Source: Paenibacillus sp.
GTDB lineage: Bacteria > Bacillota > Bacilli > Paenibacillales > YIM-B00363
Assembly (NCBI RefSeq): GCF_035645195.1
Contig: NZ_DASQNA010000027.1
Location: forward strand, 62,001-126,000
Direction: 5' to 3'
Length of the DNA: 64,000 nucleotides
The translations under genes were made by a program, and so were the position numbers. This document shows, one piece after another, positions 54,668 to 63,893 of this stretch; position 1 is the stretch's first letter, and every line of letters starts with the position of its first letter. The notes beneath the pieces are model-generated. The model worked only from the letters and a program-made list of their open reading frames with translations. It made no database searches and was not told where the DNA came from.

Positions 54668-55582
54668 ATGTTTAACAACGTAGTGGTGACGGGTGGAACT
54701 GGTTTTGTCGGATCCCATCTGGTGAAACGTTTGGTAGATTTAGATTGTCAAGTTCATGTAATAGTTAGGCCCTCTTCGGAACTACACTTACTGAAGTCCG
54801 TCGAAAACAAAGTCAACTTTCATGTGTTTAGCGGTGAAACGAACCACCTATCCGAAATGTTCAAGCAATTTCAACCAGAACTTGTGTTCCATCTAGCCTC
54901 GTTATTTATTTCCGAACATACTTCGGAACAGGTCTTGCCATTAATTGGTAGTAATGTCGCTTTTTCCGCGCAAATCCTTGAGGCAATGGCGGTATCGGGT
55001 ACCAATTATATCGTGAACACAGGAACAGCGTGGCAGCATTTTAAGGGCGAAGATTACAACCCAGTAAATTTGTATGCTGCAACCAAACAGGCGTTTGAAA
55101 GTATTTTAACATACTATGTTGAGGCTAGAGGGGTTAGGGCTACAACACTAAAATTATTTGATACTTACGGGCCCGATGATCCGAGAAAGAAATTGTTTCA
55201 TTTGTTGCACCATGTCTCAATGAGTGGACAAAGATTGGATATGTCACCGGGGGAACAACTTATTAACGTCGTTTACATCGATGATGTAGTCGACGCTTTC
55301 ATATTAGCCGGTCGGTTATTGATAGAACAAGCGATAGGGAATAATTCACACTTTGCTGTAGCTTCTAATGAAGTAGTTTCTCTAAGAAAACTAGTATCTA
55401 TATATTCTGAGCTAACTGGAAGAGATTTAAATATTAATTGGGGCGGGAGACAGTACCGCTCGCGCGAAGTAATGTTTCCCTGGAGTAATGGACCAACATT
55501 ACCTGGCTGGACACCCAAAGTAAGCCTTGAGAAAGGGATTAGATTGCTTGAACAAGCGGTCAGATCGAATAGCAAGATATGA
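54668..55582 (+). CDS. NAD-dependent epimerase/dehydratase, likely CDP-4-keto-deoxyhexose reductase
   Basis: A 304-residue extended SDR with VVTGGTGFVGSHLVKRL at the N-terminus, active-site NTGTAW near 117-122 and Y136-x-x-x-K140 in LYAATKQAFE. DTYGPDDPRKKLFHLL and VVYIDDVVDAFILAG are usual for sugar-nucleotide SDRs. In size and position it resembles RfbJ/Prt/AscF-type reductases that finish CDP-3,6-dideoxyhexoses. Which product isomer it would make cannot be read from sequence. Its stop overlaps the flippase start (ATGA). Confidence 0.8.
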   Translation: MFNNVVVTGGTGFVGSHLVKRLVDLDCQVHVIVRPSSELHLLKSVENKVNFHVFSGETNHLSEMFKQFQPELVFHLASLFISEHTSEQVLPLIGSNVAFSAQILEAMAVSGTNYIVNTGTAWQHFKGEDYNPVNLYAATKQAFESILTYYVEARGVRATTLKLFDTYGPDDPRKKLFHLLHHVSMSGQRLDMSPGEQLINVVYIDDVVDAFILAGRLLIEQAIGNNSHFAVASNEVVSLRKLVSIYSELTGRDLNINWGGRQYRSREVMFPWSNGPTLPGWTPKVSLEKGIRLLEQAVRSNSKI

Positions 55583-57114
55583 GTCCCATAGCAAAGAAAA
55601 TCGCATTCGGCATCCTTAGCGGTGGCGGGTTAACCCTCATCCAAATCTTTGTGTCCTTGGTTCAAATTCGGTTGGTTGTCGAATTTTTGCCTGATAGTCT
55701 CGGCGGAGTTTGGTTTTTGTTTCTAACGTTTGGATTATATATATCCTTTTTTGATTTGGGGATAAGTCCCACTATAAGTAGGGAAATTAGTTTTATTCGC
55801 GGAACAGCAAACGTTTCGGAACCGGAAAAACAAACACAAATTGCCGACTTAATCCAAACAAATTTACGGATGTTTCAAATCATTGCCTTAATCGTTTTTG
55901 TAGTTGGTTTGTTTGCCGGGGAGGGGTATTTCCATGCAATCGGTCATGAGGGCGTTTGGTGGGCTTGGTTCGTCTTCATGCTGGGCGCTTCCTTTAACCT
56001 TTGGGGAAATGCGAATTTTTCAGCTTTGTACGGTCTCGGCAATGTTGCCGAGGAACGAGTGATCCGCTCAGTTACTCAAATCATTGGGTTAATCTTGAGC
56101 ATCGTTTTATTGTACTTAGGGTTTGACTTGTTGGGCCTGGCTTTTGCCTGGACGTTGCAAAATTCGTTGGCAAGAGTAATTGGAAGAATAGTGTTATATC
56201 GGAGATATCCATTTCTTCGGGAAGTACAAGGAAGATACTCGAAGGAGCTCCTTAAAAAAATTGTAATGCCCAGTTTAAAATGGGCAATTACGAGTTTAGG
56301 GGCTTTATTAATTTTGAATACAGGAAATGTCATTATTTCCATAAATCTTGGAACAGAAAAAATTCCGTCATATGAGGCTGTAGTTAAAATTGTAACAACA
56401 CTATCGACACTGTCCATCATGATCATTAATACTTCGACCCCTTTCGTTTCAAATGCTTTTGCTGCCGGAAAAATTGAGGATGTAAAGCAATTGTTCACGC
56501 GAAATGTAAAGTTGGGTATGGCTTTAATGATCTCCTTAGTTTCATTCATCGCGGTGTTCGGTAGGGGGATCGTCGGTATTTGGCTTGGGGAAGAGAATTT
56601 CGCCGGGGAACTAGTCTTATGGACTCTGCTACTTATGCTTACATTGGAAGTTCATCATGTCATACACGCTACAGTCATAATGGCTTGCGGTAAAGTTATT
56701 TTCCACTGGGTTGCCATTTTTGCGGGAATTTTTAATGTTATCTTAGCAACTGTTCTTGTAAAGCATTATGACCTTTGGGGCGTTGCCTTAGCAATTTTTC
56801 TAGCCCAAATTTTAACGAATAATTGGTACGCACCATATAAAACGTTACGTTTTTTCAAGATGTCTATACGTAAATATATATTGAGTACAGGGTTACCGTT
56901 AACGATTTATTCCATAATCGGGTTATGCGTGGCGGTAGGATTACAATTAGTAACTCAAGGACTTCCCTCTATTTTGTCGATTGTAATTTCGTTCCTCTGC
57001 TGCATTGCGGTATCTGTGGCTCTAACATACATTTTACTGCTGAACGAGAAGGATAAAGACGCAATAAAAGCGGTGTTTACAAAATGGAGGCTTGTTTATG
57101 GCACCAACCGATAA
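55579..57114 (+). CDS. Wzx-type polysaccharide flippase
   Basis: A 511-residue protein with about 12-14 membrane helices of the MATE/MVF superfamily, beginning KKIAFGILSGGGLTLIQIFV. SFFDLGISPTISREIS near residue 55 matches the conserved early loop of Wzx proteins. It flips lipid-linked repeat units across the membrane for polymerisation. It is coupled to the SDR gene upstream and overlaps the glycosyltransferase downstream by 17 bp. Confidence 0.9.
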   Translation: MSPIAKKIAFGILSGGGLTLIQIFVSLVQIRLVVEFLPDSLGGVWFLFLTFGLYISFFDLGISPTISREISFIRGTANVSEPEKQTQIADLIQTNLRMFQIIALIVFVVGLFAGEGYFHAIGHEGVWWAWFVFMLGASFNLWGNANFSALYGLGNVAEERVIRSVTQIIGLILSIVLLYLGFDLLGLAFAWTLQNSLARVIGRIVLYRRYPFLREVQGRYSKELLKKIVMPSLKWAITSLGALLILNTGNVIISINLGTEKIPSYEAVVKIVTTLSTLSIMIINTSTPFVSNAFAAGKIEDVKQLFTRNVKLGMALMISLVSFIAVFGRGIVGIWLGEENFAGELVLWTLLLMLTLEVHHVIHATVIMACGKVIFHWVAIFAGIFNVILATVLVKHYDLWGVALAIFLAQILTNNWYAPYKTLRFFKMSIRKYILSTGLPLTIYSIIGLCVAVGLQLVTQGLPSILSIVISFLCCIAVSVALTYILLLNEKDKDAIKAVFTKWRLVYGTNR

Positions 57115-58111
57115 TATGTTGATCAGTGTTGCTGTCCCTACATTGAACCGTTGCGCCTATCTTAGAGAAGCGCTCGAGAGCATCTTAAGCCAGACCTACA
57201 CCAATATTGAAGTCATTGTTTCTAATAACCAATCTACGGATGAAACACGGGAATTTCTTGATTTAATAAGAGACCCGAGGGTAGCGGTCTTCCACCATGA
57301 AAAAAGGCTCTCTATGGTGGAGAATTGGAATTTCTGCCTTAGCAAGAGTTCCGGTGTTTATTTCCTTCTGTTATCCGACGACGATTTTCTGGACGCGAAA
57401 TTTATCGAGGAATGTATATCGGCTATTAATAGGCTCCGAGTGGAGGAGAAGGAAGACATTTCAGTAATATATGGGAATGTCATAACAGTTGATACTCACG
57501 GGATGCAATTATACAGTCGAAAGAATGAAAGTATTACAGAACCCGAATTAGGTTGGCAGTTTCTTGCGGGTTGGTTCCGTGAAAACCGAAATGTTCAACT
57601 ATGTTCTACGCTTTTTGAAACGGAACAATTGAAGGCCATCGGAGGCTTCACAAGTGATAATTTATATGCACCGGATGCGATTTCCAGGAATTTGTTATTA
57701 ATTAATGCGAAAACGCTGTTTGTTCCGAATGCCAAATCCTATTACCGAGTGCACCTCTCAAGCGAAACCAATTCGACTTTTAGTGCTTCGACAAGATTAG
57801 ATTGGGATTTGAAGATGGTATCACTGATCTTATCAAAGATGGATAAAGCCGAATATATCCCTTGGTTAACGAAACTTGGTTTCAGGTACGCAAAAAAACG
57901 GTATATTTTAAGTTCTTTGGAACGCATTCAATCGGGGAATTGGCTGGAAAACCTAAGTTCCTTCAACCAAAAATATGTTCGGGTTTTTGGGCGCAAGGAC
58001 TTATTCTTGCTGGGATTGCCGGAGTTGGCGCTGCGCTTTATATTGAACAACAGATTAGGCCGACAATTTAAAGGTGTTGTAAGAAATGTTATAAACTTAA
58101 GGAGTGCTTGA
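57098..58111 (+). CDS. Family 2 glycosyltransferase
   Basis: A 337-residue GT-A transferase. ISVAVPTLNRCAYLREALES opens the nucleotide-sugar domain, SNNQSTDETREF follows, and FLLLSDDDFLDAKFIEE near residue 90 carries the metal-binding aspartates. ATG 57098 is chosen because GGAGG lies 7 bases upstream; TTG 57092 is closer to it. Donor and acceptor are unknown. It overlaps the flippase gene, so it belongs to the same transcript. Confidence 0.9.
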   Translation: MAPTDNMLISVAVPTLNRCAYLREALESILSQTYTNIEVIVSNNQSTDETREFLDLIRDPRVAVFHHEKRLSMVENWNFCLSKSSGVYFLLLSDDDFLDAKFIEECISAINRLRVEEKEDISVIYGNVITVDTHGMQLYSRKNESITEPELGWQFLAGWFRENRNVQLCSTLFETEQLKAIGGFTSDNLYAPDAISRNLLLINAKTLFVPNAKSYYRVHLSSETNSTFSASTRLDWDLKMVSLILSKMDKAEYIPWLTKLGFRYAKKRYILSSLERIQSGNWLENLSSFNQKYVRVFGRKDLFLLGLPELALRFILNNRLGRQFKGVVRNVINLRSA

Positions 58112-58112
58112 G

Positions 58113-59033
58113 GTGAGTGAAAGGAACGAACCGGAAATCTCAATCGTAATATGCACGTATAACAGGGCAGACGTCCTTGAAAGAACGCTAACGTATTTGT
58201 TAGGAGTTAACGGGATCAACCTTACTGAAGTGATTATTGTTGATAATAATTCAACGGATCATACGCGGCAAATCGTCGAGAAGTTCGTACCTCGCTTTCA
58301 GCGGATGATTTATGTATTGGAGATTAAGCAAGGCCTTTCCATTGCTAGGAATACTGGAGTCAAGCGTGCGCAAGCACCCATTATTGCATTTTTAGACGAT
58401 GACGCTTTTCCGGAAAAACATTGGTGTAAAAGCATTCTTGAGGGATTCCAGGTAAATGATAAGATCATGGCGCTTGGCGGAATCATAGAATTGGAGTTCG
58501 ATGGGGAAAGGCCTTCATGGCTGTTGCCCCAACTGGAACCTTTATACTCCTGCTTGGATTTAGGAGATACACAGGGTCCGTTTCCAAACTTGCTCCACCC
58601 GCTAGGGGCTAACATGGCCTTTAGGTGCGAAGTGTTCCACCAACATAAGTTTCCAGAAAATTTAGGTAGGAAAGGGAAGTCGTTGTTATCGGGTGAGGAG
58701 TCGTATCTATTTTCCTTAATACGTAGAGACAAGGGAATTATATATTATTTTCCTAAAATGAAGGTTAGGCATTTTGTAGCAAAAGATAGGCTTTCTAAAG
58801 ATTGGTTAATCAGGCGATACAAGGCGGAGGGGGTTTCTAAGGCGATGGGGGCAATGACCATTTTCCGACGGTTCGCTCTGTTTGCCGTCACCATCACTAA
58901 AATTCTCCTTCTGATCGCTGAGAAACCGTTTCTCAAACTAAAAGGGGACGGGCACACTTTGTTAAATAATTGCAGGCTAACAAGTCAATTTGCTGCAATG
59001 AATGAATTGTTTCGTGGGAAGACAGGTACGTGA
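58113..59033 (+). CDS. Family 2 glycosyltransferase
   Basis: A 306-residue GT-A protein: ISIVICTYNRADVLERTLTY near the N-terminus, DNNSTDHTRQIVEKF, and APIIAFLDDDAFPEKHWCK near 85-100 with the DDD metal site. A C-terminal segment includes EKPFLKLKGDG. GTG 58113 has AAGGAG 8 bases upstream; GTG 58104 overlaps that site. It begins 1 bp after the preceding transferase stop. Substrate not known. Confidence 0.9.
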   Translation: MSERNEPEISIVICTYNRADVLERTLTYLLGVNGINLTEVIIVDNNSTDHTRQIVEKFVPRFQRMIYVLEIKQGLSIARNTGVKRAQAPIIAFLDDDAFPEKHWCKSILEGFQVNDKIMALGGIIELEFDGERPSWLLPQLEPLYSCLDLGDTQGPFPNLLHPLGANMAFRCEVFHQHKFPENLGRKGKSLLSGEESYLFSLIRRDKGIIYYFPKMKVRHFVAKDRLSKDWLIRRYKAEGVSKAMGAMTIFRRFALFAVTITKILLLIAEKPFLKLKGDGHTLLNNCRLTSQFAAMNELFRGKTGT

Positions 59034-59057
59034 CAAGTATAAGAGGAGGGTTTCCAC

Positions 59058-60221
59058 ATGGATATACTTGTCGTTACCGACAAGCTATACCCCGATGAAT
59101 CAGGTGGTTCCTGCACCTACGCATTTGAAACAACAAACCACTTGACCAAACTAGGGAATAACGTAAGTATTTTTACGGGTTATCCGGAGAAACGAACGAA
59201 TGATGCCTTTTTCCCTGGTATTACCATATACAGAGATCTTGAAAAGAAAAACTTGTTAAAATCCGCTAAAAGTTTAGAGACGGTCTTGAAGTCAAATCAT
59301 TACGACGTTATTATCTTCCATTCCATTATATCATGGTTTCTATATTATCTTGCTGTACGTCTCTTTAACCACAGGAAAACGTACACCACGCTCGGCATTT
59401 ACCATGGGCCGTGGTACAAAGAGGCTTTATTAAAATTCAAGGGGAATAAATCCTATTTTAAATATTCGTTAGTTCCGGTAATGAGATTGTTAGAATATTT
59501 TTATGCGAATTCAGTCGATTCTTTCCTTTTCTTGAGTAATTACATGAAACATCAACTGGCGAATACAAATAAAAGAGTATTGAATAAAACCTCCAAAATA
59601 ATTCCAGGAGGTGTCAATGTTGCTGAATTTCAGAGGAGGATGGACAAAGCCAATGCCCGAAAGATCCTCAAAATACCAGAAAATAAATTTGTAATCTTTT
59701 CACTTAGAAGATTAGAATATAGGATGGGAATACAGAATGGCATTGAAGCTATTTCAAGAATCCCAAATGATAATATAATATTTATGGTTGGCGGCAAGGG
59801 TCCTTACGAAACAGTTTTAAAGGAGAAGGCGGCAACATCAGGAATCGATTGCGTGTTTCTTGGCTATATCCCTCAGGATCAGTTGCATCTATATTTTTGC
59901 GCCGCGGACCTTTTCTTGGTACCGTCCATCGATCTAGAGGGCTTCGGTTTGGTTAATCTCGAAGCATTGGCTATGGAATTGCCCGTATTAGTAACCCCAC
60001 AAGGCGGTATGAAGGAAATCCAGGGTGTATTTAAATACTTTTACGTGTCAGAGAGCAATACCGTAGAAGACTTGGCAATAAAAATTAAAGAACTGCAAGA
60101 TAATCTAAGAGGAACGGAATCATTCGTTGATGAAACAATCAAAAGGTTTGATTGGAGTCATATAACGGAGGAAATATACCTATATGTTAAAGAACTCGCA
60201 GCTCGAACCCAAGCAGATTAA
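59058..60221 (+). CDS. Family 4 glycosyltransferase
   Basis: The 387-residue GT-B retaining transferase has an N-terminal acceptor domain (VTDKLYPDESGGSCTYAFET) and a C-terminal donor domain with FSLRRLEYRMGIQNGIEAI near 210 and the E-x7-E signature in DLEGFGLVNLEALAMELPVL near 295. GAGGAGGG precedes the ATG. It overlaps the next gene by 38 bp. Confidence 0.92.
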   Translation: MDILVVTDKLYPDESGGSCTYAFETTNHLTKLGNNVSIFTGYPEKRTNDAFFPGITIYRDLEKKNLLKSAKSLETVLKSNHYDVIIFHSIISWFLYYLAVRLFNHRKTYTTLGIYHGPWYKEALLKFKGNKSYFKYSLVPVMRLLEYFYANSVDSFLFLSNYMKHQLANTNKRVLNKTSKIIPGGVNVAEFQRRMDKANARKILKIPENKFVIFSLRRLEYRMGIQNGIEAISRIPNDNIIFMVGGKGPYETVLKEKAATSGIDCVFLGYIPQDQLHLYFCAADLFLVPSIDLEGFGLVNLEALAMELPVLVTPQGGMKEIQGVFKYFYVSESNTVEDLAIKIKELQDNLRGTESFVDETIKRFDWSHITEEIYLYVKELAARTQAD

Positions 60222-61293
60222 CTCACTGTTATGGCTTTTTATTTTATATTGCGGAAGTATTGGATTTGCTTACCTTGTGCCGCATATATTGCATGGAAAA
60301 TTTTATATTGATAGTTACTCGATTATTCATAGCCCGTCCGCCATTGGGATCGGGGTAGGGTCTTACCCATCTACAAAATTTCTGTTGTCACCGATTTTAG
60401 CATTTTTGGAACTATTGGGTGCGGATGTGGAGCAATATTCGCTAAGATATGACTTGGATTTCATGCTGGTCAATACGGTCTTTATTTTCTTGTTCTTAGC
60501 TACATTTACGGTTACGTTTTTGTCGAAGCCGATGAAGTGGAATGTTATCGGCATTTTCACGTTGTTCATGATGATTGTTATCTATGCCCCGTATTACGGC
60601 GTGCCTAACAAAGAAGTCATTCCGTACTTCATAACGTTTCTGTTTGTGTTGAAGGTTGTCAGAAACGAAACAAGGAATATACCTATTCAAACCGTATTAC
60701 TAATCTACAGCTTATTAATTTGCATTTATTCTGTTTATGGGAGATTTTATTATCTAATTTTCGTGATTTTATTTTTAACGCATTGGTTCTTCAGAAAAAG
60801 CTATCCAAAAATATTACTGGTATATTTCCTTGGATGCTTAGGAGTTTTGCTTGTATTTGATAAAAGCTTTTTCTCAATCATTTATTATGCAAGACCGTCA
60901 ACTATAATAGATATTACGAACACGTGGATACACTATTACTTTCCTGATGACCAATACATTGGATTTATGCTGAACAGAGGTACGGAGCTATTTAGATTGC
61001 TGTTTCCGTTTGAGCTGCTATTAAGTTCGCCTGAGTACCTCCCATTCGTATTTTTCCAGCTCATGACGACATACTTAGTCTTCCTTTATATCGTGAAACG
61101 TAAATATAATATCACTTATATTTCCGCGATTGGTGTTCTTGCGTTTACAATAAGCCAAGCTGTTTTCGAACCCGATTTCGGATCTTATTTTAGGCATAAA
61201 ATATTTATATTTCCATTCTTATATATTCTGTTTTATCAATTTGCTAAGGATTATAAGGGGACCGTTTTCGGCAAGAAAATTACTTTCAAATAG
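60184..61293 (+). CDS. Polytopic membrane protein, possible second polymerase
   Basis: A 369-residue protein with about nine or ten hydrophobic helices and no motif that I recognise. A hydrophilic loop HILHGKFYIDSYSIIHSPSA follows the first helix, and another lies around residues 240-270 (IHYYFPDDQYIGFMLNRGTE). Its size, topology and place between two family 4 glycosyltransferases are typical of Wzy-type polymerases, which are very diverse. It may instead be an accessory membrane protein. It begins inside the end of the upstream transferase gene. Confidence 0.6.
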   Translation: MLKNSQLEPKQINSLLWLFILYCGSIGFAYLVPHILHGKFYIDSYSIIHSPSAIGIGVGSYPSTKFLLSPILAFLELLGADVEQYSLRYDLDFMLVNTVFIFLFLATFTVTFLSKPMKWNVIGIFTLFMMIVIYAPYYGVPNKEVIPYFITFLFVLKVVRNETRNIPIQTVLLIYSLLICIYSVYGRFYYLIFVILFLTHWFFRKSYPKILLVYFLGCLGVLLVFDKSFFSIIYYARPSTIIDITNTWIHYYFPDDQYIGFMLNRGTELFRLLFPFELLLSSPEYLPFVFFQLMTTYLVFLYIVKRKYNITYISAIGVLAFTISQAVFEPDFGSYFRHKIFIFPFLYILFYQFAKDYKGTVFGKKITFK

Positions 61294-61313
61294 GGCTAGG
61301 AGCTTACGCGACT

Positions 61314-62381
61314 ATGAGAATACTGCATATCGGCGAATATGCCAAAGGTGGGGTGGCAACGTACTTAAGAGGTGTCATCGACTGTCAACTGCAAAACCAT
61401 GATGTTCACTTAATGGTATCAGACAACAGTGAAGAGTTTCCGAACATACCTCCTGAAAAATTACATCGGTACCAATATAGAAGGAGTGTTGGCGATCTCA
61501 TTCGGGGGGCATTACAAATTCACAAGGTAATCCGCAAAATTCGACCCGATGTGATCCATGTTCATAGCAGTTTTGCGGGATTCATGGTTAGGGCAATGTT
61601 ATTAATTAAAAAAAAAGGATCGTATAAATTGATATACTGTCCTCATGGATGGTCTTTTTTAATGGAAACAGGATCGGTTCGTAAATGGATCTATTCTTTA
61701 ATCGAAAGAATCTTATCCGTTAAAACAGACATTATTATTAACATATCGAAGTTTGAATTAGATCAAGCTTTAGCCAGAAAATTGCCTAGTTCCAAAAACG
61801 TGCTCGTGTATAACGGAACTAAAGAATGTCCTGTGAAGATGGATAGGAATGGACTGGAACCGGGGAAGGAGATACGGTTATTATTCGTCGGGCGACTAGA
61901 CCGCCAGAAAGGACTCGATATACTTCTTGATATTTTCCGTGAGTATCCAATGGGGCACATTAAATTATTTGTTGTAGGGGATAGCGTTCTTAAAGATCAA
62001 AAGATAGATTTCCCCAAAAACGTGGTACACATCGGTTGGGTAGAAAATGATCGAATTGACGAGTATTATATAAGGTGCGACGCCGTCATTATCCCGTCTC
62101 GCTGGGAAGGCTTTGGCCTGGTTGCTATTGAAGCAATGCGGAATAAAAGAGCGGTACTTGCCAGCAATCGAGGCGCGTTGCCGGAACTCGTGGAGCATGG
62201 GGTTAATGGCTACATTTTTGATATCAACAACAAGTCGGAAGTTGCCGATTTGCTGTCGAATATAAGTAAGGATACTTTAATTCAGATGGGGGATAAGGGT
62301 TATAGCTTATTTCAAAAGAAATTTACATTGGAAAGAATGAATGAGGAAATACTTAGATTATATACGAATGGAGTGCGGTAA
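61314..62381 (+). CDS. Family 4 glycosyltransferase
   Basis: A 355-residue GT-B transferase. The N-terminal domain has ILHIGEYAKGGVATYLRGVI and VIHVHSSFAGFMVRAMLL, as in EpsD/EpsF-like enzymes. The donor domain has LLFVGRLDRQKGLDILLDIF near residue 195 and the E-x7-E signature in RWEGFGLVAIEAMRNKRAVL near 265. rfbH follows with no gap, starting at the base after the stop codon. Substrate not known. Confidence 0.92.
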   Translation: MRILHIGEYAKGGVATYLRGVIDCQLQNHDVHLMVSDNSEEFPNIPPEKLHRYQYRRSVGDLIRGALQIHKVIRKIRPDVIHVHSSFAGFMVRAMLLIKKKGSYKLIYCPHGWSFLMETGSVRKWIYSLIERILSVKTDIIINISKFELDQALARKLPSSKNVLVYNGTKECPVKMDRNGLEPGKEIRLLFVGRLDRQKGLDILLDIFREYPMGHIKLFVVGDSVLKDQKIDFPKNVVHIGWVENDRIDEYYIRCDAVIIPSRWEGFGLVAIEAMRNKRAVLASNRGALPELVEHGVNGYIFDINNKSEVADLLSNISKDTLIQMGDKGYSLFQKKFTLERMNEEILRLYTNGVR

Positions 62382-63893
62382 ATGAAACAGGGAGATCTGT
62401 TGAAGATAAAGGGAGAATTGTTTGTTGTTGTCGAAGTGCTTAAGGCAAGCTTGAAAACAATTCGGGTGACGGAAAATCCAGAAAGTGAATACAGTTTCCA
62501 CGATGAAATGGAGTGGACACATGAAGAGCTGAAGCAAATCGGTGGTTTTACACAAGCAGGGCAATTAACGCAACAACATCTTAACAAGGCAAAACGGGAA
62601 GAAATTTTCAACAAAGTGAAGCAATTTTACAACCTATTTCATCAGCGTCCTGATTTTGTCCCCGGAAGTTCTCATATAAACTATGCAGGAAAAGTGTATG
62701 ACGAGAAAGAAATGGTCGCGCTCGCCGACGCCTCGTTGGATTTTTGGCTTACATCAGGGAGATTCAGTAAAAAGTTCGAGCAAGAATTTGCAAGGTTTTT
62801 AGGAGTTAGATATGCATTATTAACGAATTCCGGTTCATCGGCGAACTTGTTGGCAATGTCTGCTTTGACATCGCCAAAACTTGGTGAACGCAGACTGCGC
62901 CCGGGGGATGAAGTGATTACGGTTGCTGCAGGGTTTCCTACGACTGTTGCACCAATTGTACAAAATAAGCTGATTCCGGTTTTTGTTGATGTAGATTTGG
63001 CGACTTACAATATCAGCGTGAATGAAATTGAGCAGGCAATTTCACCTAAGACCAAAGCAATTATGATTGCTCATACAATGGGCAACCCGTTTAATCTTAA
63101 AGCTGTTATGGAAATCGCCGAAAAGTACAAACTTTGGGTTGTCGAGGATAACTGTGACGCACTTGGCTCTAAATACGACGGAAAATTAACGGGGACCTTC
63201 GGGCATATCGGCACATCCAGCTTTTACCCACCACATCATATTACGATGGGAGAAGGTGGGGCTGTATATACTAATGATCCCATTTTGAAAATGGCGATCG
63301 AATCATTCAGAGACTGGGGAAGGGATTGTTGGTGCCCATCTGGATGTGACAATACATGCAACAAACGTTTCGGTTGGCAGTTAGGCCAGTTGCCGCACGG
63401 GTACGATCACAAATATACTTATTCGCATTTAGGATATAACTTAAAAGTAACGGATATGCAGGCAGCAATAGGATTGGAGCAACTAAAGAAACTGCCGGAA
63501 TTCGTTGAAAGACGGATTCATAATTTCAACCGTTTGAAAGAGAAGCTTAGTGTTTTGGAGGACATTGTTATACTGCCGGAAGCAACGACAAACACTGAGC
63601 CAAGCTGGTTTGGGTTTATTATGACGGTGCGCGACGGGAATATGTATTCTAGAAACAAAATCACTCAAATGCTAGAAGCATCTAATGTGCAAACGAGAAT
63701 GCTCTTTGCCGGAAATTTAATAAAACAGCCTGCATTTGAAGGCGTCGAATATAGACAGGCGTCTCATTTAACGAATACAGACAAAATTATGAACGATACC
63801 TTCTTGGTCGGTGTTTATCCGGGTTTGAACGATGATATGATTGACCACATGGCGGAAAAAATAATTGAATCTGTAAACAAGGCGAAGTTATGA
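62382..63893 (+). CDS. rfbH: CDP-4-keto-6-deoxyglucose 3-dehydrase (E1) with N-terminal extension
   Basis: A PMP-dependent [2Fe-2S] enzyme that removes the C-3 hydroxyl in 3,6-dideoxyhexose synthesis. The usual aminotransferase lysine is replaced by histidine in FYPPHHITMGEGG (H285/H286). The iron-sulfur ligands fit C-x57-C-x-C-x7-C exactly (C258, C316, C318, C326), which separates it from ordinary DegT aminotransferases. At 503 residues it is ~65 longer than known RfbH proteins. The extra N-terminal part (~1-65; KGELFVVVEVLKASLKTIRV) looks like a small beta domain of unknown role. Its reductase partner (DdhD/E3) is not in the window. Confidence 0.95.
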   Translation: MKQGDLLKIKGELFVVVEVLKASLKTIRVTENPESEYSFHDEMEWTHEELKQIGGFTQAGQLTQQHLNKAKREEIFNKVKQFYNLFHQRPDFVPGSSHINYAGKVYDEKEMVALADASLDFWLTSGRFSKKFEQEFARFLGVRYALLTNSGSSANLLAMSALTSPKLGERRLRPGDEVITVAAGFPTTVAPIVQNKLIPVFVDVDLATYNISVNEIEQAISPKTKAIMIAHTMGNPFNLKAVMEIAEKYKLWVVEDNCDALGSKYDGKLTGTFGHIGTSSFYPPHHITMGEGGAVYTNDPILKMAIESFRDWGRDCWCPSGCDNTCNKRFGWQLGQLPHGYDHKYTYSHLGYNLKVTDMQAAIGLEQLKKLPEFVERRIHNFNRLKEKLSVLEDIVILPEATTNTEPSWFGFIMTVRDGNMYSRNKITQMLEASNVQTRMLFAGNLIKQPAFEGVEYRQASHLTNTDKIMNDTFLVGVYPGLNDDMIDHMAEKIIESVNKAKL

